Source: Gigaspora rosea (Eukaryota; Glomeromycota; Glomeromycetes; Diversisporales; Gigasporaceae). Taken from it: a stretch of DNA of 64,000 nucleotides. The position numbers and the translations under genes are program-made. Below the pieces are notes generated by a model. It saw nothing but the letters and a program-made list of their open reading frames with translations, did not search any database and was not told the DNA's origin. Shown one piece after another: positions 35,500 to 48,159 of the stretch (position 1 is its first letter; every line of letters starts with the position of its first letter). Location of the stretch: the NCBI GenBank assembly GCA_003550325.1, contig QKWP01000003.1, positions 632,300-696,299 of the forward strand. Reading direction: 5' to 3'.

Positions 35500-35671
35500 A
35501 TTCGCTTTGTAGATTGTTTTAGAGTAGGTTAAAATCTGCATTTTATTATATTTTTTATTATAATAAAGGCGACCTCACTATAATGTAATAATTATAGCAG
35601 ATTTTACTATTTCATAACTCAGTTTCACCCTTCTTATTATAATTATCGAAATTACAGTAAATTTTTGGTAA

Positions 35672-36035
35672 GGTTATGCAAGTTAGTTTTTGTTTTGCCT
35701 AACTTGCTGATCCAATTTTTCAAAAAAAATTTTTTTAATCATAACTTTGCTGATTATTCCATTTTTGCTATTTAATTTTTTTCTGGTGTCACCTGATCGT
35801 AACTTTAATTTTCCTGAGTTAACCAATAGATTCAAAAAAACATTTTGATTCCATGTTATGCAAACTGAAAAAATTAACTTTGCAAGTAGCTTATATATAT
35901 AACATGAGCTTATTAATTTATATAGATTAAGAAAATAAATAAATAACAACTTTGACGAATAAAAAAAAGATTTGATCACCCATTAGAATTTTGGAATGGC
36001 ATATTATATAAGACAAAAAATTAATTTGCATGGCC
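35672..36035. mobile_element. PIF/Harbinger-like MITE, degenerate
   Basis: Ends GGTTATGCAAGTTAG and the complement of AATTAATTTGCATGGCC; TAA at 35669-35671 and 36036-36038. Inner sequence (TATGCAAACTGAAAAAATTAA) resembles the element at 6514-6844. Confidence 0.7.
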
Positions 36036-36599
36036 TAATAAAAATGCAGTTTTAATAATATAATTTTTGGCCAGTATATATTGCTTCGATATAATCTTAT
36101 ACTGGGCAAAAATTTTTATTGAAAACTAATTATCAAATATTCACAAATTTTATTATGTGTCCTACTAATTTTCAAACCAGCTGCAAGTATCTAAATTTGA
36201 TGAATTTGATACAAAATTTCTAAACTAGCCTTTCTGTATAAATGTAAAAATAACTTCCAAAAAATATAATTTTGAATTTTTGATCAAATAAAGCTTCATT
36301 AGAGAAGTTTTTTTAGTACAGCTCTGTGCAAATTTCTAAAAAAAAACAATTATTAAAAATTAATGCAGATCTGTGACCCTGCCAGCAATCATTGAAAAAT
36401 TGTTTTTTAATTTTTTGCACAGATTTAACTTTATGCACAGATCTTTAACAATTAATAATTCAATAATCTGCATAGATCTGTATAGATTGTAAAAAATAAA
36501 CTATATGCTTGCCTAAATATTAAATGCTAGCTAATTTTTTATATATTAAAAGAATACATATATGAGTAAATTTATTCATTGCCCCATGCGATGCGCCTT

Positions 36600-36961
36600 C
36601 ATCGGAAAAATAAAAACATTAATAATCTGCAGTAATGTTCAAATTTATCAAATAAGTGCAGAATTTTGTTTAAAAAATTGCAAAGATCTTCAAAATTTAC
36701 ATTTTTGCAGTTCTTCACAGATTTTTTGCCAAAAATCTGTGAAAATATTTAAAAAGTATAATATTCACAGATTATAATAAAATCGGAAAATTAAAAATAT
36801 TAATAATCTGTAGTGATCTTCAAATTTATCAAATAAGTGCAGAATCTTGTTTAAAAAATTGCAAAGATCTTCAAATTTTAGTTTTTTTGCAGTTCTTCGC
36901 AGATTTTTTGCCAAAAAATCTGTGCAAATTTTTAGAAAGTATAATCTGAGATAATCTCCAA
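36600..36961. repeat. Tandem duplication, period about 181 bp
   Basis: Two copies beginning AATCGGAAAAATAAAAAC (36600) and AATCGGAAAATTAAAAAT (36781), each containing CAAATAAGTGCAGAAT and CAGATTTTTTGCCAAAAA. Both lie inside the 36300-39317 element. The opposed open frames here are repeat artefacts. Confidence 0.8.
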
Positions 36962-37798
36962 AATTATAACTATAATACTTACCTGGAATACAAGAAGAAA
37001 AACAATAAACAAACCAAACCAATAAATAAAAAATAAACAAATACAGTTTTTTTATTATTTTTTTTTTAATAATTTTATCAGTTTTTATCAGTTTTTTTCA
37101 GTGTTTTTTTTTAAAAAAAATTCGATGGTGGGAATAAAAGTAAATTTCTGGTTATTCCCATAATAAGAAATATCCAGAATTTACTTTTATTCCCATATAT
37201 CCTCGTACGTACATGACACTACTTTTTTTTTATTTTAAAATTTTTTTTAATTTTATTTAAATGTTATTAATGTACAGTATATATATATATTTTATTTCGT
37301 TTGTTTTCTTTATTATTTTTATTAAACTTTTTTTTTATTCCGTACTTTTATGTTTTTTTTTATTTAAAAATTTTTTTTAACATTTTTTTTTAATTTCGTT
37401 TTTTTTAATTAATTTATTTTTATTTATTTTAATTATTTTTTTTATTTATTTTTTGAAATTGTTTTAACGTTTTATTACATTTTTTTTTATTTTATTTTAT
37501 CTTTTTTTTTATTTATTTTATTTTAGTTATTTATTTAATTTAACAGATTTTTATTTATTTTTTATCATTTTTTATTTTAAATTTATGTTAATTATTATTA
37601 TTGTATTTAAATTTTTTTTATATTTTATTTATTTTATTTAAAATTTTTTTTTAAATTATTTTTATTATTTAAATTATTTTTTTTTATTAAACGTATTTTC
37701 TATTTTTTACTGCTTTATTTTTTCTATTTTTTTTCATGTATTTTTTTTAAATTTTTTTATTTTAAATTTTTATTGGTTTAATTTTATTTTGTTTTTAC

Positions 37799-37800
<2 letters not shown>

Positions 37801-37859
<59 letters not shown>

Positions 37860-37860
37860 T
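37801..37860. repeat. (TTA)n microsatellite
   Basis: Uninterrupted TTA triplets over 60 bases, within a long T-rich tract (about 37030-37930). Confidence 0.95.
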
Positions 37861-38221
37861 TAAAATTATTTTTATTATTATTTTAATTTTTTTTTTTTTA
37901 TTATTATATTAATTTTATTAAATTATTTACATTATTTACCTGAAGTATCCCTGATCTACCGGTAGATCTAAATCAGATCTAGATTACGATCTGTAAAAAA
38001 TAGATAAGTATTTAAGTATTTTTTTTTGTTGGTTGTTTATTTAATAATTTTTTTAACTTGGAACTTTTTTCGGTAGAACGCCAGGTGGAGATTACAACTT
38101 TAAAGATCTGTAAGATTAGGAGTTTGGCAGGTAGGTTCTTATGTTTTTTTGTTTCTTCTTTTTATTCATTTTTTAGTAAATTAATACTAACGTTTATATT
38201 TGGGTTTATATCTAATATATT

Positions 38222-38415
38222 TGTTGTCCATTTGCGTTTCCTTCGTCGTTGGTGTCCTTTCATTGCTGGTTGTTGGTTTGGAAACACATTCGTCGCTGGC
38301 GCAATATTTGTCGTCCACTTGCGTTTCCTGGAGTTTTCTTCGTCATTGGTGTCCTTTTGTTGCTGGTCGTTGGTTTGAAAACACGTTCGTCGCTGGCGCA
38401 TTACTTGGGCATTCG
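38222..38415. repeat. Two-copy tandem repeat, about 98-bp period
   Basis: CACTTGCGTTTCCT followed by TTCGTCGTTGGTGTCCTTT, GCTGGTTGTTGGTTTG and CATTCGTCGCTGGCGCA occurs twice. The surrounding 38050-38790 stretch is richer in G than anywhere nearby, with overlapping frames of 77-135 codons. None shows a known domain, so no gene is called. Confidence 0.6.
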
Positions 38416-39353
38416 TGTACAGCGAAGTATTAGTTTCTATTTTTTTTTTTTGCTTCAGCGTTGTATTTGTACAGTACTAAGTACTAATTCTTTCAGGTTC
38501 AGAATAAGTGACTATTGCGTCGCGTCTTGGTTTTTTGGTGCGTTACTGGATACGTTCGTCATTGGTGCCGAGTTTGTGATGCTGTGTTTGGACTTTTTTC
38601 GTCATTTTGTTTGTGTTAGTAGAGTTTGCTTGTATGACTCGTCGTTTGGAATTTAAGTGCTGTTTCTGGAGCTCACTTATATTCTTTTGTGGTGTCGTTT
38701 TTGGTGTTTTTTAGAGTTTACTTACTTGAGCACGTCGGTTTTGTAGTGTCGACTTTGGTGTCATTTTGTAGTTTTACTTCTGAGTTCTTGATATTGTGTT
38801 ACTATATGATGGTAGTAATAGTTAGGATTAGGCTAATATAATAGAATTATTTAGTTGTTTTAAGGTAGTTAATGGTTAGGGTTAGGGTAATATAATATAA
38901 TTAAATAGTTTTATAATTATTGTATTTTGTTAGGGTTAATTTTCTGATATTTGGTATATGAATTTTTTTTTAATAATAATAATAAAGAAATATATATATT
39001 ATATAATATATATATATAGTAGTTATGAAATCGTAGTATATTAAAATCTGCAGAAATCTGCGAAAATTTTTAAAAATTTACAATTCTGCAGAATTTTTTT
39101 CTTTGGTGACCACTGGCAGGGTCGCAGATCTTCACAAATTTTTAGTAAAATATCTGCGCAGCTTTGCACAATAACGATGTCTGTGCAGAAAATTAAATTT
39201 GCACAGAAAATTAAAAAAAATTTCTTCAACGATCGCTGGCAGGGTCGCAGATCTGCATTAATTTTTGATAATTGTTTTTTTAAAAATCTCCACAGATCTG
39301 ACTATAAAACTTCCCCGATGTTATATGTCACTCTCCCAATCAAATTTCAAGAT

Positions 39354-39588
39354 CAGGTGTAACGTTACATGATCAAAAAATTCAAAACAAACGTTTGTTT
39401 TGTCAAAAATCGTCTATAACTTAAAATTGAGTATATGAAACTACTTTTAGGATTCTAACAAAAAAAATTCCTTGCAAAATTTTACTATAAAAACCCCTTT
39501 CACCCATACACACAATCTATACCTCGCTTTAACCCTATCCAATAAAAAAACAGGTTATTTTAATTGTTTTGATTTTACGTTACACCTG
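39354..39588. mobile_element. CAGGTGTAACGTTAC-ended MITE with TTAGGG-like core
   Basis: Ends CAGGTGTAACGTTACATG and the complement of GATTTTACGTTACACCTG. The core has CTTGCAAAATTTTACTATA and CGCTTTAACCCTATCC, matching the family at 25945, 15120 and 20380. Target duplication unclear. Confidence 0.7.
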
Positions 39589-42105
39589 ATTTTATAATCT
39601 GCGGCAGGTGCAACAACATTGCACGTGCGGTGTATAAATATTTCTACATATATTTACAATATAAATACATAATATAAAATTCTACAATAATAATAAAAAA
39701 TAATATATTTTTATTAAAAAAACCTACAAAACATATTACAAAAGACACCTAAGAAACACTATATAAAATTCACAGAATTACAATGACAGCAAGACTAATA
39801 AATCACTGCTGCAGAACCAGCTATAATACTACCTCCAACGACAAATTACCACCAATCTAATTCACTACCAACAACAAACAATAAATTCACTACCAACAAC
39901 AAACTCACTACCAATGCGATTTGTTTGTCAGTTATACTTTTTGTACTAGCAATACTAGCTAGGCTTGTAGCTTCTTCTTGGATTAGTTTGATTTAAGCAG
40001 TTTGCTTGTTGTTAAGTGTGAACCAGCACCTGAGGAATTTGAATGGCTGGTTCTTAGAAACTAAACTGATATGGGAGTCTAGAAATGATATGGAGGAAGA
40101 GGTGTGTTTTGTTATGAATGTGGATTTAGATGGATTGACTTGTATGTCTGCCATTTAATAGAAGGAGGCTGCCATTTCAGTTATTTTTTCTAGCTCCTCT
40201 TTGGATTGGGAGATCCACAGGGTATCATCCATGTAGGCTAGAACTGATACCGATATGTGAAGGTGGTTAGTAGATTGGTAAAGAAGATTAGTATGCTACG
40301 ATGTTGACAGTGTATATCTTGAGATATGAGTAATTAGGGGGTTATAATATATTCTTCAGAAGAGTGGTATGATTGTCTCTCCTTGGTCAATGCCGTTTCT
40401 AACTGATTATGAGTTGGTAAGGCCGAGGTTAGTGATTACTCGGTTTATACGGTTGGAAAGCATGTTAGTGAGGATGTTGATTAGTGTTTTGGGCATCTAA
40501 ATTCTGTGTAGTAATTTATGGAAAAGGTCAAAATTAACTAAGTTATATGCTTTGCTTATGTCCTGGGATAAAAGCCAAAGTTGATTTGGATTGCAAAACG
40601 CTCTTTAATAATATTGTTAAGAATATGGATCGGTATGGCTGTTGAGTTGCCTGGAAGAGCCATATAGTTGAAGGGTGAGAGAATTTCGTGTTTAGATAGA
40701 ATATTATTTAAGCGGTTAGTAAGCAGTTTTGTGTAGAGTTTCTTAATGTGCTCGACGAGGCTTATGGGCCTGATGTTGTTAAGGTTGCCATCAAAATAGG
40801 TTTTTTTGAGATTGGAAAGAATTGGTTATTGCTTGTATGAAGTTTGGCCCTGCATGTTTGAACATTTTGTAGCTAATTCCTGAGGTTCACAGGCCTTGTT
40901 GTTTGGTAGCTGGCTGAGTGTTGAAGTCACTTCTTCTTGGCTAAAGCTTGCCAGGGCATCTGCGTACTATGTAGAGTCAATGTTGGGTTTCGGGTTGTAT
41001 TCATCTTGCCATACAGATTCAAATAGGCTTTGGTTGACTTGGCGAGGAGCTCCAATTGTCAAAGTGTTGCTGAATGTGGTCTTTAATAGCAGGTGGGTCA
41101 GTAATTACCTCCTGCTCGAGTTTTATATTGTCAAATTTTACTGGATCCTTGTGTTAGTTTAAAATACTGTTAATCATGGAAGTAGGGTGAGTTATGAGCT
41201 TGGAGCATCTTTTTTGGATTGACTCAGAGATTTGCTACTTGATCTGTTTAATGGTTTCCATATTGCAGGCATAGTATAAGTTTTTCCATTCTATGTTTGC
41301 CTCACTGATTCAATCAGAAAGGAGCTGGTGAGTGGATGGTAGCAGGGTATGTGAAGCTGACATGATTGATTCAGTGCTGTAATACCCGAGTTAAGGTGGT
41401 CTGAATTGGTAGGTTCTATTTGAGTACCTGTTTGATTTTCCGAATAGTGCTACTAAGTCTTTTGAGGCTAATGTGTAGGTGTATTGCTGCAGCTGAGAAG
41501 GTGTGTTGGAAATTGTGTATGCTAAACTTTTCGTTAGGAATATGTTGTAATGCAGCATTGATAATACTGGTTTGATTTTGTGCCATGTGTCTCTAGGGAT
41601 TCGGAAGTGTCTATTGTCAGTAGTGTATTATAGAAAGTAAGGTTGTTTTTGACTTGGTTAGAGAAGTTTTCCCAGAGGGCGTTATCCATGGTCTTGTAGT
41701 CGAAGACTCTTGCAGATTCGTGTTTTTTGTCTTGGCTTACTAGTTAGGACGTATAGAAAGGACCATTTGGATATGAGGATTTTGTGATCGCTCTGAGTAC
41801 TGGTATAAGAGTCGTCTATAGTGTATTCAGTGAGGTATGATATTATGGGGTGGTATAACTATATGTGGTCGATTTGGCTACTGTATCTTAAGCTGTGCCA
41901 TGTATGGCTTTGGTTTTGTAAGTGGAATACCAGATCATACATGTTGTTGTATGCGAGGAATTGGAGAAGTTTGTATTTGATTGAACTAGAATGTATCTTG
42001 TTGGTAGTAGCATTGAAGTCCCTTAAAACAATAAAGAGTATATTGTGTGATGTGGCCTGCTGTACCAATGGATAATGAGGTTTTGTGTTTTGAGCCTAAT
42101 GGAAG

Positions 42106-42557
42106 CTTTACAGAAACTACCTAATTTTTATTCATTAAGTTATTATAATCTTAAAAATTATAATAAAATTATCAAAATTATATTTTATAATAATCTTATA
42201 ATACTCATAATAATCTTATAATAATCTTAAAATAATCTTATAATAGTCTTATCTTATAATAATCTTAAAACAATCTTAAAATAATCTTATAATAATCTTA
42301 TAATAATCTTAAAATAATCTTATAATTATCTTAAAATAATCTTAATAAAATCTTAAAATCATCTTAAAATAATCTTAAACAATAATCATATGATTATCTT
42401 ATAATAATTTATAATTATTAAACTATAATTTTATTATTATTATTAAATATTAAATCTTAAAATAACCTTTTATTTATAAAAAAAATAATATTAATAACTT
42501 TAATATTATCTTAAACTATCTTAAATTTATTAAAAAAAAGTGCTAGTTTCTGTAAAG
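42106..42557. mobile_element. AATCTTAT-rich insertion in the LINE endonuclease
   Basis: Ends CTTTACAGAAACTA and its complement TAGTTTCTGTAAAG. The interior is almost wholly A/T, built from about 25 copies of AATAATCTTA(T/A)A. It separates two parts of the endonuclease domain. No clear target duplication. Confidence 0.65.
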
Positions 42558-43470
42558 AGGGCTGTCACATGGAAGGTAAGTTGAGATAATTCGGAATTTG
42601 AAATTGTGTTTAAAGAAGATGTTGATAGCAATTGCATGGCCTGGGTATGTAATAATGTTGTGGATATGTGGAGTAAGGTCATTGTTTATCATAAGTGCAG
42701 TTCCTGCTTTGGAACCCTTTGTACAGGACCAAAAGTAAGTGTAGTGGAGAGTTTTGTGGGGTTTAGTGGTTAAATATTTATGGACAGTTTGGTTTCTGTA
42801 AGGCTAATAATGTTAAGGTTGTTCTCAAGACAATATTGCTCCCAGATTTGTTTTTTGAGATCTTGGTTAAGGCCCAAGACATTGTGTGTGCAAATGGAGT
42901 GTGAGAAGGGGGTTAGGTTGGTTAATAGGTTTGATCAAAGAAGTAAAAAGGTTTGTTTGTTGCGCTATGTTTGTGTTTCTTATTAGCTAGTTTAGTTTGT
43001 GTCCATTGGTGTTGTATTTTCCAATGGCCGGGAGGTGTGGTTTTCAGTTGTATCGTCGTTGTCATTGTTTGGGTCCTTGAGTTCTTCTGATATCTGTGAG
43101 GTACTTGCAAATGACTGTATAGTACTAGGTGAGGCAGGCCTGATTCATATGTATATCTTGAATATGCACCATTTAGGGGTATGTAAGGTTAAGTCTAGTA
43201 AAAAGTCTGGAATAGAGTTAATCTTAAAGTGCGACCGAGGTTTTTATGGTTGGAGCTATATTATGTGGTGATGTGATTGGGAGTGACAGTTCGATATTTT
43301 GATCAGAGAGGATAGTTTGCAAGTTGAGTAAGTTATCAGGAAGCTGAGGTAGGTGTTTGGGGTGGGATGAGTTTGCTAGTGGTTCTTCAGGGGGTTGGTA
43401 GAGATTGGATCCACTTCTCTGGAAGTTTAGTGAAGTAGTAATGTTTTCATAATTCTTTAATGGCTTCTAC

Positions 43471-44288
43471 AGAACCCTGAATAATCTAGATGAGGTTATA
43501 TTTGAGCATCATAGTAAAAATTTTTTGGTAATATAAGCTATATTTCAAACATTAGATAGAACTTATACTCAATTTTACCTTTTTTTGAAATACAACGTTC
43601 GTTAAAAAAAAAAAAAANNNNNNNNNNNNNNNNNNNNNNNNNNNNNNNNNNNNNNNNNNNNNNNNNNNNNNNNNNNNNNNNNNNNNNNNNNNNNNNNNNN
43701 NNNNNNNNNNNNNNNNNNNNNNNNNNNNNNNNNNNNNNNNNNNNNNNNNNNNNNNNNNNNNNNNNNNNNNNNNNNNNNNNNNNNNNNNNNNNNNNNNNNN
43801 NNNNNNNNNNNNNNNNNNNNNNNNNNNNNNNNNNNNNNNNNNNNNNNNNNNNNNNNNNNNNNNNNNNNNNNNNNNNNNNNNNNNNNNNNNNNNNNNNNNN
43901 NNNNNNNNNNNNNNNNNNNNNNNNNNNNNNNNNNNNNNNNNNNNNNNNNNNNNNNNNNNNNNNNNNNNNNNNNNNNNNNNNNNNNNNNNNNNNNNNNNNN
44001 NNNNNNNNNNNNNNNNNNNNNNNNNNNNNNNNNNNNNNNNNNNNNNNNNNNNNNNNNNNNNNNNNNNNNNNNNNNNNNNNNNNNNNNNNNNATTAGCACA
44101 TTTCAAATATAACATTTATAAAAATTACTATATTACCATTCTTTCAAATATACTCATTTTACCCATTACCCGTTTTCAAATATAACCTTTTTCTCCAATA
44201 CCTACTTTTCAAATATAACCTTTTTTAAAAAACGGCCCTCCATTAGCTATTTTTCAACTATGACCTCACATAGATTATTCGGGGTCCT
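43471..44288. mobile_element. Element with 8-bp duplication inserted in LINE ORF1
   Basis: Ends AGAACCCTGAATAATCTA and the complement of AGGACCCCGAATAATCTA; perfect 8-bp duplication GCTTCTAC at 43463-43470 and 44289-44296. On the minus strand the LINE reads ...LVEA up to the insert and IKEL beyond it, so removing insert plus one duplicate leaves a continuous frame. Interior words are TTCAAATATAACC and complement. Over half is gap. hAT-like by duplication length, although the ends lack the TAG/CAG start. Confidence 0.75.
43618..44091. other. Assembly gap (474 N)
   Basis: Run of N after an A homopolymer, inside the element at 43471-44288. Confidence 0.99.
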
Positions 44289-47119
44289 GCTTCTACTAGG
44301 TCTTTTGGTGTTTCAATCAAAATTGGAATGCTGAATTCTTCCATGATTTGGTCTATTTTGGGAAGCATGGGCTTATCAGTAGGATTGGCCTGCATGATGT
44401 ATTTGGTCAAGGAGAGTCTAAATTTATAATAAGGTGTTATTTGTTTTAGAAATTTTCTAGCTTCCTGGTCACTAGTGATTGGGAATGAAAACTGGGTAAC
44501 TGTTTTGATTTTGTTTGTATCAGAAGGGAGTAGAAGCTTTGTACTAAAATAGTCATTGGGCAAAAGCTTTAATGTGTAGTATTCTCTGAGTGTAGCAACC
44601 ACTTCTGAGAGTGGGACGTCTGAAATGGCGGGTTGAATGGGAAGAAGCTTCTAACTCTGGGGTTGAGTTTCTGATAGGTGGAAGGGAGAGGCTTTCTTTT
44701 AGGTGGCAAGTTAAAGTAAGTATCAGAAATCCAGTCATCTATTTTATAGTAGTTAGCGAGTTTTTTCTTGTATTCAGGTATGTGTGGTAAAGCTGCCCTG
44801 TGCTTAATTGGGAAGTACTGGTGCAAACTAGGGGTTAGTTCTTTGTAGTGTAAAGGAAGAAAAGGAAGTTCTACAAAGTATGCTTCTGGGAGTTCACTGA
44901 ATTTGAAGATTTTTTTTAATCCGTTGACCACTCCTTTGGTATGCGATCATTGTTTAATAGGGAGTGCAAAGGGAAGAATTGCTTTTATGCCTTAGTAATT
45001 TGGTCTGGGTGCTCGAAGAGTGGGAGTAATTTCTCTTCAATAGCTTTTTGAATTTCTTTTTTAAGAATTTTGGGATCTTTAGCATCTTTGTTTTTGATCT
45101 GCAAGAAGCCTCATGCATATTGTACTAGCTTGTAAGTAGCTTTTATTGTGAGTTTAGTGAAGCTGGCACTAGCGAGGTATTGGCTGATTAGCATTTTTTT
45201 GAGTATTGAGTAAATAATGGTGCGTGTTTCTCAGTTGGTGAATGTAACTTCATTTTCCTCTTTGTATGTCTCAAGAGCATTGTTATATAGGCTCATGTGC
45301 TCCTTCTGGTATGCTGATTGGGTTCTTTGGTTCTTGGTGAAGGTAGTGAAAAATCTCGTGTCCTGGTGGACGAATTTAAGACGGATGGCCTTAGAGAGTG
45401 TAGATTGTATAGGGCTTGTTGTCAGTTTGTATTTAGTAAACTTGTAGATTCCTTCTGGTGTTGTTAATGCTTCTGCGATAGTATCAAATGACCAGGCTTC
45501 AGGATTGAATGGTATGTCATCCGGTGTTTTAAGTTTGCTTTGTATAGTGGTTGCCCATTCCATATAATCTATAGTATCTGTATAGGGTATGTTCAGATGT
45601 ATCATAGTAATCTGGCTATAGAGTGGTCTACTGCTACCAGGGGCTTTCTCGAGCATGGTTTTAGATGCTTTATTAGGAAGAGCAGTTTGTGGTGATATGA
45701 CTCGCAAGCGTGTTTTGCTAGTATTTGCTATAGTAGCTGGATGTGGCTGAGCGACAGTAGTACTACTACTAGAAATAATAGGTGAAATGATTTGTTAGTG
45801 GGTGTTGATAGTTGTAGTACTCCAGTTTGATTAGTGGTTGCAATCAGTGGTAGCTGTGTATCTTCTAGAGCTGGAAAGTCTAAAAAATGCGATGTATGTG
45901 CAAGGAGTGCTTGCAGGATTGTGTCGTCAGATATAACACCTTTTAGTTAAATTTGCTTGTTTTCTTTGTAGCTTTCCACTGATTCGTTATCAGTTTCTGG
46001 GTCAATAGTTGCACTATATAGGATTGCTGGAAGGTCATTGGTGCGTTTTGCTTTTGCATATAGTTTTATAGCATTTTCATATGGTTGTAATAGTGTGGCA
46101 AGATCACTGCTTTGGGATGTTTGGGGTAGTTTTGCAACGATGTTGACAGAACTGTCTCCTTGTGCTATGAGGTCGAATAGAACTAATTGGTCTGTGTTAT
46201 CTTGTTTGTATAGCCAATGAGGTGGAAATTTAACCAAATTTGGGATCTTTCTTTGTTTGGTAATATTGGTATAAAAGATGAATTTGTCTTTGTATTCTGG
46301 TAGCGAAGGAACAGAGAAGAGGACAGAGAATGTAAGTTTGGACCAATCGTTAATAGTAATTTCTATGAACTCTTTAGCTGGTTCTTTTTCTAGCATAGTG
46401 GACCTTGTGTTAGTGAGTGTTTCTTTTGGCTGAGTTTGTTTGCAGGAAATGGTAGAAAGTTAATTAATGAGGAGGAGCTGCTTGTAGACATAGTTTCTAG
46501 TGCGGGTTTTGGTGTGAGGGGGTGTTTTGGTTTGGGTTTTTTTGTGTTTTTACTTAAAACTGAGGTGTCAAAATGTTTTTTGTTATCTAATATTGAGTGG
46601 TCCTTAGGACCGTTGTTGCCGGATGGCGAAAAAACTGACTTGTTGTCTATTTTTGAGTTAATCACTTTTATTTGGGTAAATTTAGACCTTTTTGTAGAAA
46701 ATGCACCTCTTTTAGATCAATATTTGGGTGCTGAACAACTCTACTTAGGAGCTGAGTATCAAGTTACTTAGTAAAATTTCAGAATATTGTCGCGGGAAAA
46801 TTTTTTCTTTTGTTCTAGTTTTGGTAATAGAGATTTATGGGAAGAGTTTCATCTAATTCTCCTATCATTCTAAGTAAACTTGTTTAGTACCAAAAATATA
46901 TTATATTAGTATATTTTATTTATTTCTTTAAAATATACATCAAAATGCTTAATTTTGAATTTTTGATAAAAATTTTTAAAATTAAACATTTTTTATTCAA
47001 ATTTTAAAAAAATTAAATTAAATATACTATTTTGATATATTTTTTGGTTCTGAACAAGTTTACATAGTACAATAAGTTATAATCAATTAGTAAAATTTTA
47101 TATAAAATGAGCTTTTTAA

Positions 47120-47626
47120 TTGAGAATCCGCTAGTCAACTGGAGAGTGATCATAGTGTAATATGGTGCAGATCACATATAAAAATCACCATAGGTGAATG
47201 TGATATGCTTTCATATAAAAGTATTTTTCTTACTAAGTTAATGACACATGTCTACTAATTGAAAGTTGTAGAGCTTATTGAGATGCATCTAACAGTAGTT
47301 AGATCATCCAGATCAACCTAGTGGATGGTAAGATATCATCGAAAAACTATTGACTGGCTATATAAAATCTTTATAGACAAACATTGTTTATATAGAAATT
47401 TCATATAGTCAGCCAATTGTTTTTTGATGATATCTCTCTATTCACTAGGCTGATTTGGATGATTTGATGAGCTCTACAACTTTTAATTAGTAGACATGTA
47501 TCATTAACTTAGTAAGAAAAAAACTTTTAGATAGAAGCACGCTACATTTCGCCTATATTGATTTCAATATGTGATCTGCATCAAGTTACACTATGATTAC
47601 TCTCCAGTTAACTGGCAGATTATCAA
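47120..47626. mobile_element. Foldback element, nearly complete 507-bp palindrome
   Basis: Arms TTGAGAATCCGCTAGTCAAC and the complement of GTTAACTGGCAGATTATCAA. Complementarity continues through CTGGAGAGTGATCATAGTG and GTAGACATGTGTCATTAAC almost to the centre near 47370. TTAA on both sides (47116-47119 and 47627-47630) would fit a TTAA-specific element, though in this AT-rich context TA is equally possible. Confidence 0.7.
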
Positions 47627-47815
47627 TTAATAATTTTATTAATAAAATTATACAAAATATCATGATTCTTTAAATTTTACTAATTAATTTATACTTCTTA
47701 CCTAAGTAAACTTGTTTAGTATCTATAAATACATATATATATATTTAAATTTAAACTATTTTGCAAACCTTGACCAGCTTAGACCAAACTTATAATTGAG
47801 TTTGAGTTTAGTATT

Positions 47816-48123
47816 TGTTACAATTCAAAAATTGAGGCTATGAATATACAAAAAAGCAAATAGAAGATTTTTATTAAGCAACTAAGATCATTAATTTTAC
47901 AAAGGTTCATATTTATACTAGCTCTAACTATCTATACTTCTAATTACTAATTATATTTGTTATGCTGACTACTAACTTGTGACATACTAATTGATTATAC
48001 TATTATCTCATTCTGCTGTAACTATTTTTTGATTTTAAATTCGATACCAGGTGATATTGATCCCATGAACATGATCATAATTACATTATTCGATCATGTG
48101 TGCACGTAATTATGATTATAACA
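47816..48123 (-). repeat. Single LTR of the chromodomain Ty3 element
   Basis: On the minus strand it runs from TGTTATAATCATAATTACG to AAAAATTGTAACA, 308 bp with TG...CA termini. It lies directly downstream of the chromodomain region and carries a TTAATAAAAATC stretch suited to polyadenylation. The matching 5' LTR is absent. Confidence 0.65.
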
Positions 48124-48159
48124 GTTTCTCTCCTTTAAAAGCACTTTTCATCTATTTGG

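Larger units (their letters stand above)
36300..39317. mobile_element. 3-kb element with long inverted ends (CAGATCTGTGACCCTGCCAGC)
   Basis: Left arm contains GAAGTTTTTTTAGTACAG, AACAATTATTAAAAATTAAT and GCAGATCTGTGACCCTGCCA. The right arm, complemented, contains GAAGTTTTATAGTCAG, AACAATTATCAAAAATTAAT and GCAGATCTGCGACCCTGCCA. The arms align over about 100 bases. Target duplication not identified. Inside are a 181-bp tandem duplication, a hairpin at about 37126-37195, long T-rich stretches and a less AT-rich block at 38050-38790. Confidence 0.65.
39915..46665 (-). pseudogene. Decayed non-LTR retrotransposon (LINE), ORF1 + endonuclease-RT
   Basis: Reads right to left. An ORF1-like region starts at 46665 (MINSKIDNKSVFSPSG; lysine-, serine- and proline-rich) and continues in broken frames through 44297, resuming left of the insert at 43471-44288. 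ORF2 has an endonuclease domain: NQDLKKQIWEQYCLENNLNI near 42850, and DFNAT with SHTWHS and QIDHIW at about 42010-41870. Its reverse transcriptase has QDISKAYN (about 40570), GIDQGE and the catalytic YMDD (40224-40235). Many stops and frameshifts show it is inactive. Similarity ends after a KSITDKQIA-like motif near 39915, so the C-terminus is missing. The strong G/T bias of the plus strand here is the shadow of this gene. Jockey-like placement is a guess. Confidence 0.85.

Noticed and set aside
37801-37860. Functional role for the (TTA)n tract
   Set aside because: Ordinary microsatellite in a T-rich transposon interior.
38058-38656. Real gene from overlapping frames of 106, 77 and 135 codons
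   Set aside because: The frames arise from a tandem repeat in different phases, with no domain and no splice pattern; recorded as a repeat instead.
40896-43271. Plus-strand frames opposite the LINE (for example 40896-41162, 41821-42075 and 42999-43271)
   Set aside because: Antisense shadows of the minus-strand LINE, whose motifs (YMDD, DFNAT, QIDHIW) fix the coding strand.
43552-44115. Long minus-strand open frames across the second gap
   Set aside because: Made of N; the flanks are an A/T homopolymer inside a transposon.
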